Part shown: positions 9,005 to 16,977 of the stretch, in pieces | Position numbering within the stretch: the first letter of the stretch is position 1 | Layout: each line of letters starts with the position of its first letter | Source: Metallosphaera sedula DSM 5348 | Lineage (GTDB): Archaea; Thermoproteota; Thermoprotei_A; Sulfolobales; Sulfolobaceae | Direction of reading: 5' to 3' | Length of the DNA: 64,000 nucleotides | Assembly (NCBI RefSeq): GCF_000016605.1 | Contig: NC_009440.1 | Coordinates: 496,001-560,000 of the forward strand | Notes under the pieces: generated by a model | Told to the model about the DNA's origin: nothing | What the model saw: the letters and a program-made list of their open reading frames with translations, nothing else | Database searches by the model: none | Translations under genes and position numbers: made by a program

Positions 9005-9858
9005 CAGAACACCCCCAACCCCCTAAGGATCATTTGTATTCCAAGGAACGCCAGTATTACCAGGAACACAGCCCTGATCCTCTTGTTCTTCAGCCTGACA
9101 AGAACCCTAGTCCCCACCAGGGAGCCTATTAGAACCCCTATGGCAGTTGGGGCAGCTAGAAAGGGCTGAATGTAACCCAATGCCCAGTAAATTCCACTCC
9201 CAGTAGCAGCTGTAACCCCTATCATGAAGTTACTCGTAGTAGTTGTGACCTTCATGGGCAAATTCATGGCGTAGTCCATTCCTATTACTTTGAGAGCACC
9301 AGAACCTATTCCCAGTAATCCAGATATGAACCCAGCGAAGAACATCACGATCAGGCCGAGCCACCACCTAACTCCCCAGTACTTGACGGTAGTGTTATTT
9401 GCAGGGTCGAAATACTCCCCGTAAAGGTTTAGGAGCTTTGTGGTCCAATCCGGTGGTTTAGGAGTTGGGAACTCACCCTTCATCTTCTTGAGCGTGGGAT
9501 ATATGGAGAAAAGGAGAACTATTCCAAATACAATATAAACTAGGTACTGAAGATGTAAAGAGTAAATGTAAGCCACAGTCAAGGAACCGACAATTGACCC
9601 CGCGGTAGTTGCGATCTCCAGTGAGATCCCTATTCTAACGCTAGTGATCCTCTCCTTAACATATGCCGAAGCGGAACCGCTGGACGTGGCTATTGTGGAG
9701 ATCAGACTAGAACCAGTTGCGTAAATAATGGGTATTCCCAGGTAGAGAGTTAGGATCGGTACCAGGACCGTCCCTCCACCCAACCCAGTAAGTGACCCTA
9801 GAAAACCCGCTAGGATGCTGAAAAGAAGGATTGACAAAAAAGTCAGTATGACACTCAT
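9004..9858 (-). CDS. TauE/SafE family anion permease (sulfite/sulfonate export type)
   Basis: This 284-aa polytopic protein has the two-fold pattern of the TauE/SafE family: GSLTGLGGGTVLVPILTLY near the N-terminus and SGLLGIGSGALKVIGMDY in the second half, with about eight membrane segments. Family members export sulfite, sulfoacetate or related anions. Export of sulfite would suit a sulfur-metabolising thermoacidophile, but the substrate is inferred. It is the first gene of a two-gene operon with DUF1634. The minus-strand tttaaaaat box at about 9886-9896 is a likely TATA element. Confidence 0.88.
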   Translation of the reverse strand: MSVILTFLSILLFSILAGFLGSLTGLGGGTVLVPILTLYLGIPIIYATGSSLISTIATSSGSASAYVKERITSVRIGISLEIATTAGSIVGSLTVAYIYSLHLQYLVYIVFGIVLLFSIYPTLKKMKGEFPTPKPPDWTTKLLNLYGEYFDPANNTTVKYWGVRWWLGLIVMFFAGFISGLLGIGSGALKVIGMDYAMNLPMKVTTTTSNFMIGVTAATGSGIYWALGYIQPFLAAPTAIGVLIGSLVGTRVLVRLKNKRIRAVFLVILAFLGIQMILRGLGVF

Positions 9859-10053
9859 AATAATCGTGATTCATCACTATTCGCCATTTTTAAAACCAAC
9901 CACCTATTCTTACGGTAACATTGCAATTTAAACTCTAAGGGGGTTAATTTTTATCTTCTTACTAGATTATAGTTATGAAAATCTGAAAGAAGAGGCCACA
10001 AAACTAAGCAAACGCTAAGATATATTTAATACCTTTCTCTCGCAATTTGTAAT

Positions 10054-10332
10054 ATGGATGGAATAACTGCAGGTTTCCTTAAACTCAAGGAATTAGTGGG
10101 AGAGGCCAGGGCATTCAAGCTCGAGGACCAATACACGTTGGTTGGAATCAGAAAATTGAGTTGCAAGGAGAAGTCCAAGATAGTGGATAGGGTACTGGAC
10201 GAAGTTTACAAGTACGGAGATAGTTTCAATTTAACAATACTTCTCCTAGGAGAGGATGGATTAGAGAAGGTTAAGGATAGCCTTGGGGAGGACATAACTC
10301 AAGAACTCGTAGCAAAACTGGAAAAGTCGTAA
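10054..10332 (+). CDS. Hypothetical small protein (92 aa)
   Basis: This is a 92-aa soluble protein rich in Lys, Glu and Leu, predicted alpha/beta (FKLEDQYTLVGI, FNLTILLLGE, then an amphipathic C-terminal helix). I do not recognise it. A TATA-like atatattta at 10019-10027 lies about 27 bp before the ATG, so the mRNA is probably leaderless. The last 34 bp overlap the convergent PhoU-AbrB gene. Confidence 0.6.
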   Translation: MDGITAGFLKLKELVGEARAFKLEDQYTLVGIRKLSCKEKSKIVDRVLDEVYKYGDSFNLTILLLGEDGLEKVKDSLGEDITQELVAKLEKS

Positions 10333-11231
10333 AGCCTTACACTCTTGTTAACGGCGTTATCCATCATGGCTATGCAGTAAGAGCCCATCCTCACCAATTC
10401 CTTTCCTGCCTCGTTTTTAGGCGCTCCTTTTTCCAAGTTCCTGAATCCCTCCCTGATCTTTCCCATGGGTGATAGATCCTCTGTAAGAAACATGTTTACT
10501 GCTAGAATGAAGATCTCCCTCAACGTCTTGAAGTTACTGGCCATACTCTCTAGTTCTTCCCTTTTAATTTCCCTCAGGAAGAACATGAGATGGGTGATGA
10601 ACCTTCCGAGGTCTCTCATGGCTATTGCAAACAATATCACGTCCTTAGGATATAACTGGAAATTAATCTCGTCGTCCCTCTGCACTCCGACTGCAATCAT
10701 CCTTATGAGAAGCCTGTAGTCCTTGTTTAATATGGAAATCCTAGCTAGAAGATCCTCCCTCATCTCATTCGTGAAATTACCGAGAAGAAGTTCTACGTCG
10801 TTCAGAATGTTTTCTATCTTAGTGATGAACTGCTTCATGGATTCTATGAGGTTCCCATTCAGGTTTACGTTTACCCTGAACGTGATACTATCGAATGACT
10901 CTGACTCGACCTCGAGTCCGTAACACTGTAACTGTAGTTCCCTTAGTTCCTTCTTCACTTCAAGGGGTATTACCGAGCCTGATTTTACCACTATCCTGTC
11001 AAGTCCCTGCATGTAATAGGTGACTATGAGGTACTTCGTTGTCTCAAGGTCGCCCAACTCAATGACCTTCTCAAGGTTAGGCTTCACTGGAGGCCTTATC
11101 TTGAGACCGTCATAGACCTCGTAAACCTTCAATCCGCTCTTAACATCAAGTTTCATCTTTCTTACCCAATCACTAGGAAGAGAGATGATGTAGCTTCCTC
11201 CCTTGATTTTCTGCAATCTCCTTACATTCAT
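10299..11231 (-). CDS. PhoU domain protein with N-terminal SpoVT/AbrB DNA-binding domain
   Basis: This 310-aa protein has an AbrB swapped-hairpin domain at residues ~1-45 (VRRLQKIKGGSYIISLPSDW, WVRKMKLDVKSGLKVY). All-helical PhoU repeats follow across ~95-305 (KQFITKIENILNDVELL and later helices). Archaeal proteins with this layout are predicted phosphate-uptake regulators that bind DNA through AbrB. No phosphate transporter lies next to it, so the target is unknown. A minus-strand TATA-like box near 11257-11264 predicts a leaderless mRNA. Confidence 0.87.
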   Translation of the reverse strand: MNVRRLQKIKGGSYIISLPSDWVRKMKLDVKSGLKVYEVYDGLKIRPPVKPNLEKVIELGDLETTKYLIVTYYMQGLDRIVVKSGSVIPLEVKKELRELQLQCYGLEVESESFDSITFRVNVNLNGNLIESMKQFITKIENILNDVELLLGNFTNEMREDLLARISILNKDYRLLIRMIAVGVQRDDEINFQLYPKDVILFAIAMRDLGRFITHLMFFLREIKREELESMASNFKTLREIFILAVNMFLTEDLSPMGKIREGFRNLEKGAPKNEAGKELVRMGSYCIAMMDNAVNKSVRLYDFSSFATSS

Positions 11232-11327
11232 TATTTATAGACATGAATATTTGTTTAAAAGATTATGCATTAAATGAAAAGGGTATATATGGCTTTAGAT
11301 GAATATACAGTAATATAGAACGTCATC

Positions 11328-12338
11328 CTATACAAAGATTCCTTCAGGATCAAGAGCTGACTTTAGCCTAAGAAACGATTGAGTGGGTTTAGGCAAGCAC
11401 TCCTCCTCACATCCCTTCTCCCCTAGGACCTTGAGACCCCTCGCCCTAAGTTTACCCATGTCCTCTCCGTTGTAGACTCTAGAGTATCCTGAACCATAAT
11501 AGGAAACTATGCACTCCGCCTTTACCTCCTTCACTGACTCCCTCTCAAGGCCCCTTGTGGAGATGATGGAGTAAACCCTCTCCCCCGAGCATTCTGGAAC
11601 CTCCGCTTGCCTGTAGTCCTTGGTAACCCTTCTCACGTAGTTAGAGTGTCCCAAAAACCACGCTATCATCTGTTCATTCTCCTTCTTGTACACGGTCACA
11701 CCTACGGCACCGCGGAGAATTGCATCATTTATCTGCTCAGGTTTTATCTCCGCAGGGAAAATCTCCTCTGGCAATGGGATCACCCTCACAATCACGTCCA
11801 AATACACCCCAAGTCTACCCAGAGCCCCGGACATGGCCTTCCATATCTTGTATCCAGAGGAGAACTTCGGAGTCTTGCTTCCTGTCTTGATTACTTCTCC
11901 TAACCCCGTTAGAACCCTAGCCCCTAGAAGCCAATCTCTTGGATATCCGTGAAATAGACTGAAGTGAAACGGTAAGTTGAGGGAGGCGAATCCCCCCACG
12001 CTTCCCTCATGCACAAAGGGGATCCAGAGCCCCTCTCTCCTTAGGACTTCTAGTAATTCACGAAATGGAGTCCCAGACCTTACAGTGGCGTAAAGATCTC
12101 CTATGGAACTCTCCAACACTCCAGCGTACCTGAGGGTGGAGAGGTAAACGTCAGCACTCACCTTTTCCCCCACGTGACTTTGTCGCGTTCCAACCACATG
12201 TGCCTTTAATCCTCTCCCCCTAACCAGGTTAACTACGTCCCTGAACTCCTCCGCGGTCGCAGGTTCAACAATGACAGAGACTCTAGAGTCTTCCATTATC
12301 TTGATAGGGGCGATCTTTTCTAGATCGTCAACCCACAT
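11328..12338 (-). CDS. glcE: GlcE-like FAD-binding subunit of glycolate/lactate dehydrogenase
   Basis: This 336-aa FAD_binding_4 protein shows VSVIVEPATAEEFRDVV, the P-loop-like VVGTRQSHVGE in place of the usual GxGTS, and then VHEGSVGGFASLN and VIKTGSKTPKFSSGYKIWK. The pattern, with the shortened C-terminus, matches GlcE rather than GlcD. It is divergent from glcD-glcF with a 35-bp shared promoter region. The three subunits together would oxidise glycolate or D-lactate and pass electrons to quinone at the membrane. Confidence 0.8.
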   Translation of the reverse strand: MWVDDLEKIAPIKIMEDSRVSVIVEPATAEEFRDVVNLVRGRGLKAHVVGTRQSHVGEKVSADVYLSTLRYAGVLESSIGDLYATVRSGTPFRELLEVLRREGLWIPFVHEGSVGGFASLNLPFHFSLFHGYPRDWLLGARVLTGLGEVIKTGSKTPKFSSGYKIWKAMSGALGRLGVYLDVIVRVIPLPEEIFPAEIKPEQINDAILRGAVGVTVYKKENEQMIAWFLGHSNYVRRVTKDYRQAEVPECSGERVYSIISTRGLERESVKEVKAECIVSYYGSGYSRVYNGEDMGKLRARGLKVLGEKGCEEECLPKPTQSFLRLKSALDPEGIFV

Positions 12339-12373
12339 TACGATTTAATAGGGATACTGAACTATTTAAGGTG

Positions 12374-13756
12374 ATGAACCTACACGATGAGTTGGCCTCC
12401 ATCGTGGGAGACGAGTGGGTAATAACTGGGCAGGAGGCTAAGCTTTACTCCTACGACGGATTTACCGCAGTGGAAGGAGACCCCTCGATGGTGGTATTAC
12501 CAGGTAACGAGGAGGAGGCAATCAGAGTTGTGAGATTACTCCTTGAGAAGGGAGCGAAGTTCGTCATGAGAGGAACAGGGACCAGTCTCAGCGGAGCCAC
12601 TGTTCCCTTGGATGGGGAAGTAGTGGTTGGAATGGCTAGGCTAAACAGGGTGTACTCCCAGTCTGGCCTAGAGATTGAGGTAGGCCCTGGGATAGCAAAC
12701 GTAATGGTGACTAAGAACGCGCCTCCACACCTGTTTTACGCTCCAGATCCATCCAGTTATACCGTATCCTCAATAGGGGGTAACATATCCCACGACTCTG
12801 GAGGTGTTCACGTGGTAAAGTATGGCCCCACGGTTAACAGCGTATTGGGCGTAAGGGTGATCCTACCTCACGGGGAGGTAGAGGACCTAGAGTATGGTCC
12901 ATTTCTGTCAGCCCTACCCATATTTGTGGGCTCCGAGGGGACTCTAGGGGGGATCTTGAGAGCTAGGCTCAGGCTCTTTCCAAAGCCAGCAACCAGGAAG
13001 AGCATGTTTGCCACATTTGACAGCGTGAGAGACGCAGGGAGAGCTGTGGTCGGAATATTTAAGGCAGGAGTTATACCCTCCGCGCTGGAGATGATGGACA
13101 GGAATACCATAAGGGTAGTTGAGAGGAGTAGGTACAGGGCCAACGCTCCAGACGTGGAGGCACTCCTCCTCATAGAGCTAGATGGAAGTGAAGAGGCAGT
13201 TAACGAGCAGGAGATCCTGGTGAGCCAGGTAATCAAGGATAACAACGGAGAGAGAATATATCCAGATGACGGTGGAACAAAGCTCTGGAATGCTAGGAAG
13301 GGAGCATTCCCAGCAATGGGGGTAGTTGCCCCGGCATACCTAACCCTAGACTGTAACGTTCCCAGGGAGGCCTTACCTGATGTCCTCGCAGGTGTAGCGG
13401 AAATAGGGAGGAAAAAAGGTGTTCTAGTTGCAAACGTCTTTCATGCTGGAGACGGAAATCTTCATCCCCTCATTCCCTACTACCCGGATAAGGCTGAAAG
13501 CCTGAAGTTAGCCCTAGAAACTAGCGCAGAGATTATGAAACTTGCTCTGAGAATGGGAGGGGTGCCTTCGGGGGAACATGGAATAGGGATTGAGAAATTG
13601 AAGTACATGGACATGTATTACACCGAGGAGGAACTCCAGGTTCAAAGGAGAATCAAGAGGACATTTGACCAGGATAACCTCCTGAATCCCTGTAAGCTCC
13701 TCGGAGGGTGCAAGCCCAGGAACGAGGTTACGAGGTGGATGTGGGAATGGGACTAG
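12374..13756 (+). CDS. glcD: GlcD-like FAD-linked 2-hydroxyacid dehydrogenase subunit
   Basis: This ~460-aa protein has the full VAO-family layout. The FAD pyrophosphate loop is FVMRGTGTSLSGATVP, the second FAD region is SSIGGNISHDSGGVH, and the C-terminal cap carries NVFHAGDGNLHPL and SGEHGIGIEK. The GlcD family oxidises glycolate or D-lactate. ATG at 12374 is preferred over the GTG one codon earlier. The short divergent spacer to glcE contains the only promoter. It overlaps glcF by 10 bp. Confidence 0.9.
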   Translation: MNLHDELASIVGDEWVITGQEAKLYSYDGFTAVEGDPSMVVLPGNEEEAIRVVRLLLEKGAKFVMRGTGTSLSGATVPLDGEVVVGMARLNRVYSQSGLEIEVGPGIANVMVTKNAPPHLFYAPDPSSYTVSSIGGNISHDSGGVHVVKYGPTVNSVLGVRVILPHGEVEDLEYGPFLSALPIFVGSEGTLGGILRARLRLFPKPATRKSMFATFDSVRDAGRAVVGIFKAGVIPSALEMMDRNTIRVVERSRYRANAPDVEALLLIELDGSEEAVNEQEILVSQVIKDNNGERIYPDDGGTKLWNARKGAFPAMGVVAPAYLTLDCNVPREALPDVLAGVAEIGRKKGVLVANVFHAGDGNLHPLIPYYPDKAESLKLALETSAEIMKLALRMGGVPSGEHGIGIEKLKYMDMYYTEEELQVQRRIKRTFDQDNLLNPCKLLGGCKPRNEVTRWMWEWD

Positions 13757-14766
13757 AGGATGCATGCGTGCATTGTGGTTTCTGCCTTGAAGCTTGTCCC
13801 ACCTACGTGGTTACAAGGTCAGAGATTCACTCACCACGTGGAAGGATAACCTCAGTGAGGTTGGGAATCTCCAGTGAGGGGATAGAGACCTGCATGTTCT
13901 GCAGGAGATGCGAACTGGCCTGCCCCAGTGGTGTAGAGTATGGAAAGTTGATACATAACGTGAGGCAGGAGAATGCCGCGAAAAAGGCCCTAAACCTAGT
14001 CATGGAGAAACCCTACCTTGCTTATAGACTCTTCAAGTCAAGTAAGGGATTGAATTCTCGCCTAGTCAGGAGGATTCACGAGCTCATACCCAACATGGAT
14101 GAACCTCTAGAGTACAGAGAGGAGAGTCCAGAGGTTATACTTTTCCCTGGATGTCTCATGTCAGTAGCGTTTAGGAAAACAGTTGATAACGCGCTTCACT
14201 TCATTAAGTCTCGAGGATACAGGGTTGAGATCGTGAACGGGTGCTGTGGTCTGTCACATTACAGTGAGGGAGATAAGGCAAGAAGCAATGCCCTGATCCA
14301 ACAGCTCAATGAGAAGTTCAAGGGAAAGAGAGTGGTTTCCCTATCCTCAAACTGCAGTGCCCATATGCGCGAAATGGGCCTCGAGATTGAGGACTTCTCT
14401 GAGTTTGCCCTATCGGAGCTAAGGGATGAGAGGAGGGAACTCATCGTCACAGTTCACGATCCCTGCCACGCCAATCTCCTTGGAATAACCAAGGTTACAA
14501 GAAAGGTCGTGGAAAAACTAGGAATAAGGGTGGTGGAGATGGACGAACCATCGTTCGAATGTGGAGCGGGAGGAGGATACTTCATTCATCACCCCGAAAT
14601 AGCTGACAAGGTCATGGAGGTTAAGGCTGAAAAGGTGAAAAAATCAGGGCAGAAGCTCGTTCTGTCCACAAATCCAGCCTGCTCCCTTGCACTAGCGTTT
14701 AAGGGATTTAAGCCCGTGCATCTAGCTGATGTGTTGGAGGGAGTTGAGAACCTCAATCCTAGCTAG
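13747..14766 (+). CDS. glcF: GlcF-like iron-sulfur subunit with CCG repeats
   Basis: The protein is about 340 aa. Two ferredoxin-type clusters are present, CVHCGFCLEACP and CMFCRRCELACP. Two CCG-type repeats follow, FPGCLMSV...NGCCGLSHYSEG and HDPCHANL...ECGAGGGYF, with a final ACS. This arrangement is that of GlcF/LldE/HdrD-type subunits that carry electrons from GlcD to the quinone pool. ATG at 13747 overlaps the end of glcD, and GTG at 13741 is an alternative. The 3' end overlaps the gene at 14722 by 45 bp. Confidence 0.9.
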   Translation: MGLEDACVHCGFCLEACPTYVVTRSEIHSPRGRITSVRLGISSEGIETCMFCRRCELACPSGVEYGKLIHNVRQENAAKKALNLVMEKPYLAYRLFKSSKGLNSRLVRRIHELIPNMDEPLEYREESPEVILFPGCLMSVAFRKTVDNALHFIKSRGYRVEIVNGCCGLSHYSEGDKARSNALIQQLNEKFKGKRVVSLSSNCSAHMREMGLEIEDFSEFALSELRDERRELIVTVHDPCHANLLGITKVTRKVVEKLGIRVVEMDEPSFECGAGGGYFIHHPEIADKVMEVKAEKVKKSGQKLVLSTNPACSLALAFKGFKPVHLADVLEGVENLNPS

Positions 14767-15204
14767 GTTGCTCTCCTCCATTAGATCTAAGCCACTTTCC
14801 TGAATTGTCTGAATCACTTCGTCGCCCAAGTTTGGTTTCACATATATTCGTGGACAATCCCTGACCTCTGCTAAATCCTCTAGATCCTTACCATTCTCCG
14901 AAATCCTTACCGAGATTCCCCAGTCGCAGTTAACGCATATCTGTCTCCTTGTGGGTCTCGGTATCACGTAAAGCTGAACCTCTGGCCTAGCTATGGAACC
15001 AGAGGGATGGAACCACTTGATGGCCTCAAGCCCTAGCCTAAGAAAACCTGCCCCTATGTTCTTACCTGCCACAGGGTAAGGAAACCTTTCTGCCAAATAC
15101 ATTCCCGCTATTTCATCGGCATCCAGTCCTCTTCCCATCACGAGCCTGGAAAACCATTGGGCCTCGAAATAGGCCTTCACGAATTCCCGATCCAGTTGAA
15201 GCAT
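14722..15204 (-). CDS. Hypothetical protein (160 aa)
   Basis: This soluble mixed alpha/beta protein has a helix-rich N-terminus (VKAYFEAQWFSRLVMGRGL) and a central CVNCDWG pair of cysteines. I do not recognise a family. It is divergent from segA across a 131-bp AT-rich spacer. A TATA-like atatatat on the minus strand near 15227-15237 suits a leaderless start at 15204. It overlaps glcF by 45 bp. Its neighbourhood with segAB may or may not be meaningful. Confidence 0.6.
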   Translation of the reverse strand: MLQLDREFVKAYFEAQWFSRLVMGRGLDADEIAGMYLAERFPYPVAGKNIGAGFLRLGLEAIKWFHPSGSIARPEVQLYVIPRPTRRQICVNCDWGISVRISENGKDLEDLAEVRDCPRIYVKPNLGDEVIQTIQESGLDLMEESNLARIEVLNSLQHIS

Positions 15205-15304
15205 GTTTATACACTTTAAACAAGGGATATATATACATTATGGTAGTTTAACTTATTTTAATTATTTTAACTATTTAATTGGCCGTATTACTGCCCTTGG
15301 TCCC

Positions 15305-15335
15305 TTTTATAGAGTATTCAGGGAATAGTCTAGAC
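15305..15335 (+). promoter_or_regulatory. segA promoter with TATA box and overlapping GTCTAGAC palindrome
   Basis: TATA-like tttatagag at 15305-15313 predicts a start of transcription around 15334. That coincides with the ATG of segA at 15336, so the mRNA is expected to be leaderless. The 8-bp palindrome GTCTAGAC occupies 15328-15335, directly on the predicted start site. A protein bound there would block initiation. As I recall, Sulfolobus SegB binds a TCTAGA-centred palindrome upstream of segAB, so autoregulation is a reasonable inference. Confidence 0.65.
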
Positions 15336-15998
15336 ATGATTGTGACAGTAATCAATCAAAAGGGAGGAGTAGGGAAGACAACAACGGCAGTGAATCTAGC
15401 GTATGCCCTGTCCAAGGGAAGAAACGTGGGTCTTCTTGACATTGATCCTGAGGGGGGTACTTCTTTCTCCTTTGGCATAAGGAGGGATAAAAAGGAGTTT
15501 CCCCTGGGAGGAAAAAGCGTGAATATCTTTAATATCGAGATCTTCCCTGCCCACCTAGGGCTATTGAAACTGGAACTGGGTGGAGAAGTTGAGGAAGTAG
15601 TTAAATCGATAAAATCGATTGCAGAAGGTTTTGACGTTTTAGTGATAGATACCCCGCCCAACTTAGGAACACTGGCAGTTGCTTCCATGATAGCTGCGGA
15701 CAGGGTTATTTCACCCGTGACGCCACAACCCTTGGCCATAGAGGCGGTGAGAAATCTAGACTCCAGGCTCCAGAGTCTAGAGAAAAGGGCCATAGCCTTC
15801 GCCAGCATGTCAAAGAAGCCGATGGATATAGAACTTAGGGCTGTGAAGTTTGTCCAGATCTACGTTCCACCGTCAAAGCTCTTCTCTGAATCCTCTAGAC
15901 TCGGTGTTCCCGCCTCTAGATATGAGGAAGTAAAGCTGAAGAAACCCAAGATAGCCAAGATCTACGAGGAATTGGGAAAGGTGGCTCTGAGTGAGTGA
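15336..15998 (+). CDS. segA: SegA, ParA-family chromosome-segregation ATPase
   Basis: This ~220-aa protein begins MIVTVINQKGGVGKTTTAVN, a deviant Walker A (KGGVGKTT) at the very N-terminus. LLDIDPEGG (motif A') and VLVIDTPPNLG (Walker B) follow. ParA ATPases of this minimal type bind DNA nonspecifically and drive partition with a centromere-binding partner. The start at 15336 puts the Walker motif at the usual place; a TTG at 15279 would add an unlikely leader peptide. It overlaps the next gene by 8 bp, as expected for a segAB operon. TCTAGA sites occur within the gene at 15755, 15776, 15894 and 15915. Confidence 0.88.
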   Translation: MIVTVINQKGGVGKTTTAVNLAYALSKGRNVGLLDIDPEGGTSFSFGIRRDKKEFPLGGKSVNIFNIEIFPAHLGLLKLELGGEVEEVVKSIKSIAEGFDVLVIDTPPNLGTLAVASMIAADRVISPVTPQPLAIEAVRNLDSRLQSLEKRAIAFASMSKKPMDIELRAVKFVQIYVPPSKLFSESSRLGVPASRYEEVKLKKPKIAKIYEELGKVALSE

Positions 15999-16809
15999 GC
16001 TAGATTTTTTGCTGAAGAGAAAGAAGAAGACCGAAGGAGTTCAGGGAGGAGAGAGTGGAGGGCAGAGAGTAGAGAGTAGAGTTCAGGGAGGAGAGAGTGG
16101 AGGGCAGAGAGTAGAGAGTAGAGTTCAGGGAGGAGAGAGTGGAGGGCAGAGAGTAGAGAGTAGAGTTCAGGGAGGAGAGAGTGGAGGGCAGAGAGTAGAG
16201 AGTAGAGTTCAGGGAGGAGAGAGTGGAGGGCAGAGAGTAGAGAGTAGAGTTCAGGGAGGAGAGAGTGGAGGGCAGAGAGTAGAGAGTAGAGTTCAGGGAG
16301 GAGAGAGTGGAGGGCAGAGAGTAGAGAGTAGAGTTCAGGGAGGAGAGAGTGGAGGGCAGAGAGTAGAGAGTAGAGTTCAGGGAGGAGAGAGTGGAGGGCA
16401 GAGAGTAGAGAGTAGAGTTCAGGGAGGAGAGAGTGGAGGGCAGAGAGTAGAGAGTAGAGTTCAGGGAGGAGAGAGTGGAGGGCAGAGAGTAGAGTCCATA
16501 CAGATCTCTCCAGAGACTGATAGTCATCAGAACGGAAATACGGAGCAAACCACACAGACAGTTACCCAAACTTCAGTAGATCAGACCAGTCTTGAACAAC
16601 TAATGGAATCACTCCTGGATAAGGATCCTAAAATAGGAGTTTGGAGCTATCCGGGCTACGCGGTACTACAGTACCTGTATCATACAAAGCCTGGGTTTAG
16701 AATGAGTAAGGTAGCCAAAGACGCACTAGAATTAGGATTAAAACAGCTTTATCCAGATCTCTACTCTAAAGCCGAGTCCTTAGCTAGACAGAAGGGACTA
16801 ATCAAATGA
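15991..16809 (+). CDS. segB: SegB-like centromere-binding protein with 11-fold tandem-repeat linker
   Basis: The 272-aa protein starts at GTG 15991, overlapping segA. After a basic N-terminus (DFLLKRKKKTEG) come eleven consecutive copies of the 14-residue unit VQGGESGGQRVESR, occupying residues ~17-168. A Thr/Gln-rich stretch follows, then a ~70-residue C-terminal domain (IGVWSYPGYAVLQYL, then FRMSKVAKDALELGLKQLY) that fits a ribbon-helix-helix fold like SegB. Known SegB is about 110 aa, so the repeat block roughly doubles the protein. The linker is hydrophilic and surely disordered. The SegB identity rests on operon position and the C-terminal pattern. Confidence 0.7.
   Translation: MSELDFLLKRKKKTEGVQGGESGGQRVESRVQGGESGGQRVESRVQGGESGGQRVESRVQGGESGGQRVESRVQGGESGGQRVESRVQGGESGGQRVESRVQGGESGGQRVESRVQGGESGGQRVESRVQGGESGGQRVESRVQGGESGGQRVESRVQGGESGGQRVESIQISPETDSHQNGNTEQTTQTVTQTSVDQTSLEQLMESLLDKDPKIGVWSYPGYAVLQYLYHTKPGFRMSKVAKDALELGLKQLYPDLYSKAESLARQKGLIK
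16039..16494 (+). repeat. Tandem repeat, 42-bp unit, 10 full copies plus a 36-bp partial
   Basis: The units begin at 16039, 16081, 16123 and so on every 42 bp to 16459, and appear identical at every base by eye. The unit is strongly purine-biased on the plus strand (35 of 42 bases) and contains the heptamer GTAGAGT. Because 42 is divisible by three, copy-number change keeps segB in frame. Perfect identity means recent expansion or homogenisation. Long open frames on the minus strand here are a by-product of the period. Confidence 0.97.
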
Positions 16810-16832
16810 GATATTTTGAAACGATAAACCAA

Positions 16833-16849
16833 AGCGGATAATTTCCGCT
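16833..16849 (+). terminator. Short hairpin after segB
   Basis: AGCGGA (16833-16838) and TCCGCT (16844-16849) form a 6-bp stem with a TAATT loop, 24 bp after the segB stop. It may help end the segAB transcript or stabilise its 3' end; no clear T-run follows on the plus strand. Confidence 0.3.
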
Positions 16850-16876
16850 GAATAGGTTTACTTCCCTGTTTCTCTT

Positions 16877-16895
16877 CAGTCTAGAACCTAGACTG
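16877..16895. promoter_or_regulatory. Perfect inverted repeat CAGTCTAG-N3-CTAGACTG between convergent genes
   Basis: Two 8-bp arms, CAGTCTAG and CTAGACTG, are separated by AAC. The arms equal the half-site of the palindrome seen at the segA start and elsewhere nearby, pulled apart by three bases. The site lies in the 168-bp noncoding gap between segB and the SQR-like gene, which are convergent, so a promoter role is unlikely. It could be a SegB-binding (centromere-like) site or a hairpin terminator. Confidence 0.5.
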
Positions 16896-16977
16896 GAGAT
16901 ACGTATTACATCCCTTGCCATTTCACCTATAGAATAAAACCCGTGGTCAATTACTTTCTAAACTGGAGATCGCCTAA

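Noticed and set aside
12371-12378. GTGATGA at the glcD start as a C box
   Set aside because: It is the GTG-ATG start of glcD, with no D box at the right distance.
16039-16494. Array of 42-bp repeats as a CRISPR
   Set aside because: The units are directly adjacent with no spacers, are in frame within a gene, and no cas genes are present.
15962-16569. Two long minus-strand reading frames (LLPELYSLLSALHS-type repeats) across the segB repeat array
   Set aside because: They arise because a stop-free 42-bp unit in one frame stays stop-free in every copy; the plus-strand frame links to a plausible domain and the segA operon.
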